Assembly: GCA_029572955.1 (NCBI GenBank)
Contig: JAKPQE010000126.1
Location: 1 to 38,450, forward strand
Direction of reading: 5' to 3'
Length of the DNA: 38,450 bases
DNA from: Pseudomonadota bacterium
GTDB lineage: Bacteria; Pseudomonadota; Alphaproteobacteria; Rhizobiales; JAKPQE01
Shown here: piece by piece, positions 33,485 to 38,450 of the stretch
Layout: every line of letters starts with the position of its first letter
Numbering within the stretch: position 1 is the stretch's first letter
Notes under the pieces: generated by a model
Told to the model about the DNA's origin: nothing
Database searches by the model: none
What the model saw: the letters and a program-made list of their open reading frames with translations, nothing else
Translations under genes and position numbers: made by a program

Positions 33485-34102
33485 ATGGCCGACCTCGTCG
33501 ACGAAGAACCCAACGACCCGATCGACAAGCCGCTGCGGCTATCGATCCGCTGGTCCGGCATCGCCGAAGGTATCGTCTCCGAAGGCGACATCGAAGCCTA
33601 TCTGCAGATCGGCCTCTTCCTCGGCGACGAGCCGCTGTTCGCCGATGTCGCCTATGACCACCCGCCGGGATACCGCGAAACCTGGCTGTTGCCGGGCCAT
33701 TTCTCCGGCGAGAGCGCCGACTGCCGACTGCTCGACGACCTCTGGGCTTTGCTCTCCACCGGCAAGCGCATGGACTTCGACGACACCATCGAGCCGACCT
33801 TCCGGCTTGCCATCGCTCCCCTGCCGTTCCTCCTCTGGCATGATCGTGAACCAGACCTCGACCGCAAGCCGGACTACTATGAGGTACTCACCATCATCCG
33901 GCATGGCGGGCCCTGGCATGGTGACGCCATGGGCGGCGCCGGTCCAGCGGCGTACTCTGTGGTCGAGCGCCCAACCCTCATCAAGTTCTTCTATGACCTC
34001 CTCGACGAGGCCCTCGATCCCAAAAACAGCGACGAGGCATCACGAAGGATACTGATGGAGAGGTTCGGGGAGGCGATCGACAATCGGCCGGAAACTCGCT
34101 GA
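33485..34102 (+). CDS. Acidic protein of unknown function
   Basis: This is a 205-residue soluble protein with no signal peptide or membrane segment. It is strongly acidic: Asp and Glu are frequent throughout, for example DLVDEEPNDPIDKP at the start and FFYDLLDEALD near the end. I do not recognise a family. The strong site AAGGAG 7 nt before the ATG and normal codon usage support a real gene. It lies 172 bp after the DUF5681 gene in the same direction and converges on lapG. The compact acidic character would fit an immunity or antitoxin-like protein, but no toxin is beside it and this is only a possibility. Confidence 0.72.
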   Translation: MADLVDEEPNDPIDKPLRLSIRWSGIAEGIVSEGDIEAYLQIGLFLGDEPLFADVAYDHPPGYRETWLLPGHFSGESADCRLLDDLWALLSTGKRMDFDDTIEPTFRLAIAPLPFLLWHDREPDLDRKPDYYEVLTIIRHGGPWHGDAMGGAGPAAYSVVERPTLIKFFYDLLDEALDPKNSDEASRRILMERFGEAIDNRPETR

Positions 34103-34232
34103 ACTACCCTCAACCGAATGCTGACGCACTACATCCGCCAGCAGACCAACGGTCTCAATGCCACGAGGTCCGCGGTCGCGCGGCCACAAATTCGCCGGCG
34201 CCGTGGAGATGTCGAAGCTTAGCGGCCGACTG

Positions 34233-35264
34233 TTACCGGAAATGTGGCATTGCCCCGAACGCGAACGGAACGTTCGGAGCGACGTGCCCCTCAAGGTACG
34301 CCCATTGGCCGGACACGTTGAACGTATAGATCGGCTGATAGTTGGGCAGGTCGGCCTCGAAGCGGACCCTCGCATAACGGCTGTCAAGCACCAGCCAAGA
34401 GCCGTTGAAAGACACGATGAGCACGGCATGGTTGAAGTTCCTGTAGCGATCCTTCAGCGCGACGACGCGCATATCGTCGTCGGCAAAGCCGAGGGCGCGC
34501 AACGTCCAATATTTGAGGATCACATAGTCCTCGCAGTCAGCCCCGCCGCGAGCAAGCGATTCACCCGGAGAGGCCCAGTATTCCTCGACGCCCCAGTTGT
34601 CACGGTCGCTACGATAGGGAAGAAGGCGATTGAGGGCACTGTTGACGAAGGCGATCTGCTCGCCGCGCTGTTTCGTGCGGGCGGTATCGACGATCTTTGC
34701 CCAGCCCTGCTGGCGCCGATCTGCGCAGCGGCTCGCATTGGCGCCGCATGCGGCAAGACGAGAGAGGTCGCCACTGGCCTTCGCCGCGGCGCGGTCCCAG
34801 CCCTGGCGCATCGGCAGCCGCGCAAGGCGCGCCGAGCCGACGCCAAAGAGCGTGGCGCCGGCGCCAGCGGACCTGGCCACGGCCAAATCGGGCGTCACAG
34901 ACACCACAGCTGACTTGAGGAAGGTCCTTGGCGAAAAGGCGACGGAGTGGCCACGCTGTTCGATGTCACCTGCAATCGGCTGAGTTGCGATAATTGGGAG
35001 CGAGACTCCATAGAGGCGTTTTACCAGCGGAAAATCGTTGCCTACGGCGGCTATGATTTGCGGCGTGCCAATCATCGAAGCCAATTGCTCAGGATCGGTG
35101 CGCGCCACTGCGGGGTCGGCTTGGCGCGCCTTGTCGGCAATCGCCGCGAAAGTCACGGCGCCTGCCGATCCCGTCGACGATATCATCGTCATCGCAAACG
35201 AGATGAGCGCGCACAATACGATACCCATCCCGGCCGGCCGTGCCGGCGGGTAAGCCACTGCCAT
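34233..35264 (-). CDS. lapG: Periplasmic transglutaminase-like cysteine protease, LapG type
   Basis: This 343-residue BTLCP-family protease has an N-terminal signal or anchor (GIVLCALISFAMTMISSTGSAGA, about residues 14-36). The catalytic triad is C244 (GGADCEDYVILKYW), H279 (NHAVLIVSF) and D294 (WLVLDSRYAR). LapG cleaves the N-terminus of a giant surface adhesin and so releases the cell from a biofilm. In pseudomonads it is restrained by the c-di-GMP receptor LapD. It is the third gene of the lapB-lapC-lapG operon, 28 nt after lapC. The region between residues 140 and 210 is longer than I expect for LapG. The ATG at 35264 is used; one at 35228 would begin nearer the signal segment. Confidence 0.83.
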   Translation of the reverse strand: MAVAYPPARPAGMGIVLCALISFAMTMISSTGSAGAVTFAAIADKARQADPAVARTDPEQLASMIGTPQIIAAVGNDFPLVKRLYGVSLPIIATQPIAGDIEQRGHSVAFSPRTFLKSAVVSVTPDLAVARSAGAGATLFGVGSARLARLPMRQGWDRAAAKASGDLSRLAACGANASRCADRRQQGWAKIVDTARTKQRGEQIAFVNSALNRLLPYRSDRDNWGVEEYWASPGESLARGGADCEDYVILKYWTLRALGFADDDMRVVALKDRYRNFNHAVLIVSFNGSWLVLDSRYARVRFEADLPNYQPIYTFNVSGQWAYLEGHVAPNVPFAFGAMPHFR

Positions 35265-35292
35265 TCGTCTGAAGCCCCTGCTTCAGCGGCGA

Positions 35293-36606
35293 TTAGCGCT
35301 CGCGGAGCGCCTCTTGCCGCATCTTTGTTATTGGCTTCAGAAGATAATCGAGTAGCGTTTTCTGTCCGGTTAAGATGTCGACGGACGCAACCATTCCTGG
35401 AATTATTGGTAAAGGATTGGCTTCATCGCGTAGGAAATTTTTATCTGTTCGAACAATCACGCGATAGAACGTATTTCCTTGCTCGTCCCTGATCGTGTCG
35501 GCACTGATGCGTTCCAGATTGCCGGAAAGTCCGCCATAGATGGAATAGTCGTAGGCGGTAATCTTAACGTTTGCTTTCTGGCCTGGATGCAGGAAGGCCA
35601 CGTCCTGCGGCCGGATCCGCGCCTCGATGAGCAGGCTGTCCTCGATCGGCACGATCTCGACGACGTTCTGACCCGGCTGCACGACGGCGCCGAGCGAGGT
35701 GATGTCGAGCCGGTTGACGACGCCCTTGACCGGCGACTTCAGTTCCGTCGCCGATACCCTGTGCGCGGCGCCCTTGATCGTCTCGGCAAGGATGCTGAGT
35801 TCGGCCCGGACGTTGGCGAGCTCTTCCTGGGCCGTGGCGCGGAACTGCAGCATCGCGTTGCGCAACCGCTCCTCGGCTTCGGCGACGGCAGCTCCGGCCC
35901 GCCCGATCGAGGCCTCGGTGATGGCAAGCTCGCCCTCGGTCTGCTTCAGCTGCCGCGACAGCTCGAGATACTGGACTTCCGGCAGGACCTTGCTGCGATA
36001 GAGCCTTTCCTTGATGGCGATCTCGCGGCGCATGATCTCGAGCGTCTCGCTGAGTTGTGTGCGCCGCGCGGTCAACTCGGCGATCTCGCCACGCTTCTGG
36101 TCCCGCTGCCTTTCGAGCACCACCACGTCGGTGTCGTAGGCCTCTTGCTTGGCCCGATAGACGCTGCGTTGCTCGGCGACGATGTCCGGCGCCTCGCCTT
36201 CGAGCGCCGCATCGAACGCCGGTTCCCGGCCGGCGCTTTCGGCCTCGAGCCGGGCGAGGCGCGCAAGCAGCACGAGGCGCTTCTTCTGGACTTCGCCGAG
36301 CTCGGACGAAAAGCCGGTATCGTCGATGCGCACCAGCACCTGGCCGGCCGCGACGACGTCGCCTTCCTCGATGTCGATGGCCTGCACGATGCCGCGCTCC
36401 GGCGCCTGCACCACCTGGATCTGTCGCGACGGGATGACCTTGCCGTCGCCCCGCGTTACCTCCTCGAGGCTGGCGAAGGAGGCCCAGAGAATGGCGACGG
36501 CGATGAGCGCCACCAGCGCATAGAGCAGGTGCACCGATGCCCGCGGCGCTCCACCAAGGGCGGCAAGCCGGACGCCGCGGTCCTCCGTTCCGGCGCCGCC
36601 GCTCAT
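35293..36606 (-). CDS. lapC: Type I secretion membrane-fusion protein, HlyD/LapC type
   Basis: This 437-residue periplasmic adaptor has one N-terminal membrane helix (about residues 26-45). The lipoyl half-motif IPSRQIQVVQAPERGIVQAI follows, then a long coiled coil (about 110-280, for example LERQRDQKRGEIAELTARR). The second lipoyl half reads LKSPVKGVVNRL and a beta-barrel domain IEARIRPQDVAFL completes the fold. It links the inner-membrane ABC exporter to a TolC-like outer-membrane channel for export of an RTX or adhesin substrate. It overlaps lapB by 4 nt. Its pairing with LapG, not with a haemolysin, makes an adhesin the likely cargo. Confidence 0.9.
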   Translation of the reverse strand: MSGGAGTEDRGVRLAALGGAPRASVHLLYALVALIAVAILWASFASLEEVTRGDGKVIPSRQIQVVQAPERGIVQAIDIEEGDVVAAGQVLVRIDDTGFSSELGEVQKKRLVLLARLARLEAESAGREPAFDAALEGEAPDIVAEQRSVYRAKQEAYDTDVVVLERQRDQKRGEIAELTARRTQLSETLEIMRREIAIKERLYRSKVLPEVQYLELSRQLKQTEGELAITEASIGRAGAAVAEAEERLRNAMLQFRATAQEELANVRAELSILAETIKGAAHRVSATELKSPVKGVVNRLDITSLGAVVQPGQNVVEIVPIEDSLLIEARIRPQDVAFLHPGQKANVKITAYDYSIYGGLSGNLERISADTIRDEQGNTFYRVIVRTDKNFLRDEANPLPIIPGMVASVDILTGQKTLLDYLLKPITKMRQEALRER

Positions 36607-38450
36607 GTCGTCTTCACCTGATGCAGCGGCACGGCGACGCCGGCTCCCAGTTCGCGGAGCTTGCGGAACACCTCGGCCTTCGGGCCGTCGAGGGCGACGC
36701 GGCCGTCGTCGAGCACGATCACCCGGTCGACAAGATCGAGGACGGACATGCGATGGGTGGAGATGAGCACCGTCGCACCGTCCTCGCTGAACTCGCGCAG
36801 GCGCGCAATGAGGCGCTGCTCGGCCGTCGAATCGAGATTGCTCGTCGGCTCGTCGAGGAAATAGATGCGCGGCCGCTTGAGCAGCGCCCGCGCCAGCGCG
36901 ATCGACTGGCGCTGGCCACCGGACAGGGCACGCCCGCCTTCGCCGACGGCGAGATCGTAACCGTGCGGATGGCGCGCGACGAAGTCCTCGACACCGGCAA
37001 TACGCGCCGCCTCGATGACCTCTTCGTCCTCCGCCTGCGGCCGACCGATAGCGATGTTCTCGCGCACCGTGCCGGTGAACAGCACGTTGTCCTGCGAGAC
37101 GAAGCCGACGCCTTCGCGAAGGTCCGCCGGATCGTACTGGCGGCTGTCGATGCCGTCGACGAGGATTGTCCCGCTTTGCGGCTGGTGCAGGTTGACGAGG
37201 AGACGGCCGACCGTCGTCTTGCCCGAGCCGACGCGCCCGACAATGCCGACCCGCTCGCCGCCCTCGATGCGGAATGAGACGTCGCGCAGAGCCTCGTCGG
37301 CGGCGCCCGGATAGCGGAAGGTCACGGCCTTGAACTCGATGCTCCCGCTCTCGATCCGGCGGTTGACGAAGGCATGCCCCGCCGGACGCTCGACATCCAT
37401 GCGCATGATGGCATCGATGGTGCGGAACGAGTGGACCGTCTGCTCCAGCCGCGCGAGCGTCGCCGAAATCGAGCCGAGCGGTGCCAGCACCCGGCCGGCA
37501 AGCATGGTCGCGGCGACGAGCGCACCGGTGCTCGTCTCGCCGTCGCGCACGAGATAGACGCCCCAGGCAATGATGGCGATGGACACCAGCGCCTGCAGGA
37601 AGCCGGTCGAGGTCTGGGCGATCGTCGCCCAGAAGCGGCCAGCGAGGATCGAGCCGCTGGACGCCGCCACCGAGCGCTCCCACAGCCCCTGCAGCCGCCC
37701 CTCGGCGTTGAGCGCGCGAATCGTGTCGAGGTTGGCAATACCCTCGACAAGCACCGAATGGCGCACCGCCGCCTCCCGGTCGGCATTACCGATCGCCCGC
37801 CCGAGCGGCCGCTGCACCATCAGGTTGGCGACGATGACGAGCGGCACCGCAACCATCGGCACCAGGGCGAGCGGGCCGATCAGCACGAAGAGGACGACGA
37901 GAAAGACGCCGATGAAGAAGAGGTCGATGATTGAGACCAGCGAGGACGAGGTGAAGAACTCCCGCACCGTCTCGAACTCGCGCACCTGGTTGGCGAAGGC
38001 ACCCGACGATGCCGGCCGCCGGTCGAGCCGGATCGCCATGATCTGCGCAAATATCTTGGCAGCGAGCTCGTAGTCGGCGCGCTTGCCCGCAAAGGTGAGG
38101 ATCTGGCTGCGGATGACCTTCAGTACCGCATCGAAGACGAGCGCCAGGACGACGCCGATGGCGAGCGCCCACAGCGTCGCGACCGCGAAATTGGGAATGA
38201 CCCGGTCATATACGTTCATGATGAACAGCGGCGAGGCGAGCGCCAGCACGTTGATGGCGAGCGCCGCCAGCGCCACCTGCGCATAGTCGGCCTTGTATTC
38301 GGCAACCGTCGACCAGAACCAGTGCCGCCCGCGTTCCGCCGCGATACCGAAGAGACGCGCCCGGAGCGAAGCGTCTTCCTTGAGCGCGATGGCAAGGCCG
38401 CAATAGCCAGCCTCGACGTCGGCAATCGCGGCGGTCTCGGCCGCGCCGCC
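36603..38450 (-). CDS. lapB: Type I secretion ABC exporter, LapB/RtxB type, N-terminus outside the window
   Basis: The frame is open from the window edge to the stop at 36603, giving 616 residues of an exporter that normally has about 700-720. The visible part starts in the region just before the first membrane helix, so a degenerate C39-peptidase-like domain probably lies beyond the edge. Six membrane helices follow (from VALAALAINVLALASPLFI). The ATPase domain has Walker A GRVGSGKTT, signature LSGGQRQSIALARALL, Walker B IYFLDEPTSNLD and H-loop STHRMSVL. All motifs are intact. With lapC and lapG it forms an adhesin export and release module. No adhesin gene is in the window; it may lie further upstream. 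Confidence 0.9.
   Translation of the reverse strand, partial: GGAAETAAIADVEAGYCGLAIALKEDASLRARLFGIAAERGRHWFWSTVAEYKADYAQVALAALAINVLALASPLFIMNVYDRVIPNFAVATLWALAIGVVLALVFDAVLKVIRSQILTFAGKRADYELAAKIFAQIMAIRLDRRPASSGAFANQVREFETVREFFTSSSLVSIIDLFFIGVFLVVLFVLIGPLALVPMVAVPLVIVANLMVQRPLGRAIGNADREAAVRHSVLVEGIANLDTIRALNAEGRLQGLWERSVAASSGSILAGRFWATIAQTSTGFLQALVSIAIIAWGVYLVRDGETSTGALVAATMLAGRVLAPLGSISATLARLEQTVHSFRTIDAIMRMDVERPAGHAFVNRRIESGSIEFKAVTFRYPGAADEALRDVSFRIEGGERVGIVGRVGSGKTTVGRLLVNLHQPQSGTILVDGIDSRQYDPADLREGVGFVSQDNVLFTGTVRENIAIGRPQAEDEEVIEAARIAGVEDFVARHPHGYDLAVGEGGRALSGGQRQSIALARALLKRPRIYFLDEPTSNLDSTAEQRLIARLREFSEDGATVLISTHRMSVLDLVDRVIVLDDGRVALDGPKAEVFRKLRELGAGVAVPLHQVKTT

Overview
The window is a GC-rich (roughly two-thirds G+C by eye) chromosomal segment. 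Family content and gene style point to an alphaproteobacterium, probably of the order Hyphomicrobiales (Rhizobiales). The pointers are a btaAB betaine-lipid operon with a candidate Pho box, a Tad-type pseudopilin-like protein, a ParB-methylase/DUF5681 cassette of a kind I associate with rhizobial genomes, and LapG-type adhesin control. No rRNA, tRNA, CRISPR array or insertion sequence was seen. The genus cannot be fixed from the sequence alone.

Layout. 1-4580: 5' part of a TadE/TadG-like protein (-), a receiver-first histidine kinase (-), and a divergent BarA-like tripartite hybrid kinase (+). 4581-6650: a long leader, a RhlE-like DEAD-box RNA helicase with a basic repeat-bearing tail, and a strong intrinsic terminator. 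6695-9820: a TetR regulator (-) faces a PaaK-like acyl-CoA ligase and an enoyl-CoA hydratase (+). The ligase promoter is covered by a perfect 26-bp palindrome, the likely operator. 9817-15107 (-): a complete branched-chain-amino-acid-type (HAAT) ABC transporter operon, binding protein first, ending in a hemerythrin-domain gene. 15425-20430 (+): a complete group 3b [NiFe]-hydrogenase (sulfhydrogenase-type) operon of beta, gamma, small and large subunits and an endopeptidase, with a stand-alone cyclic-nucleotide-binding-domain gene between beta and gamma. 20328-21056 (-): a LysE-type exporter whose 3' end overlaps the endopeptidase gene in antisense. 21207-23110 (-): btaA-btaB.

23276-29205 (-): a seven-gene operon with a NitT/TauT-type ABC importer (binding protein, permease, ATPase), two short-chain dehydrogenases, a creatininase-like amidohydrolase and an agmatinase-family ureohydrolase. 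A divergent TetR gene (29326-29961) lies beside it, with several small palindromes between. This reads as a self-contained uptake and degradation pathway for a guanidino compound and is the best candidate here for an undescribed pathway.

29962-34102: a more AT-rich stretch that looks acquired. It has 23-bp tandem repeats, a long gene-free interval with an 11-bp-phased TTCGAA array, then a ParB-like/DNA methylase fusion, a DUF5681 protein and an acidic protein of unknown function. 34233-38450 (-): lapB (cut by the window edge), lapC and lapG, i.e. type I secretion of a large surface adhesin plus the periplasmic protease that releases it. The adhesin and LapD are not in the window.

Both ABC-import operons place the binding-protein gene first and follow it with a strong intercistronic stem-loop without a T-run. 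This fits differential mRNA stability that makes more binding protein than membrane components.
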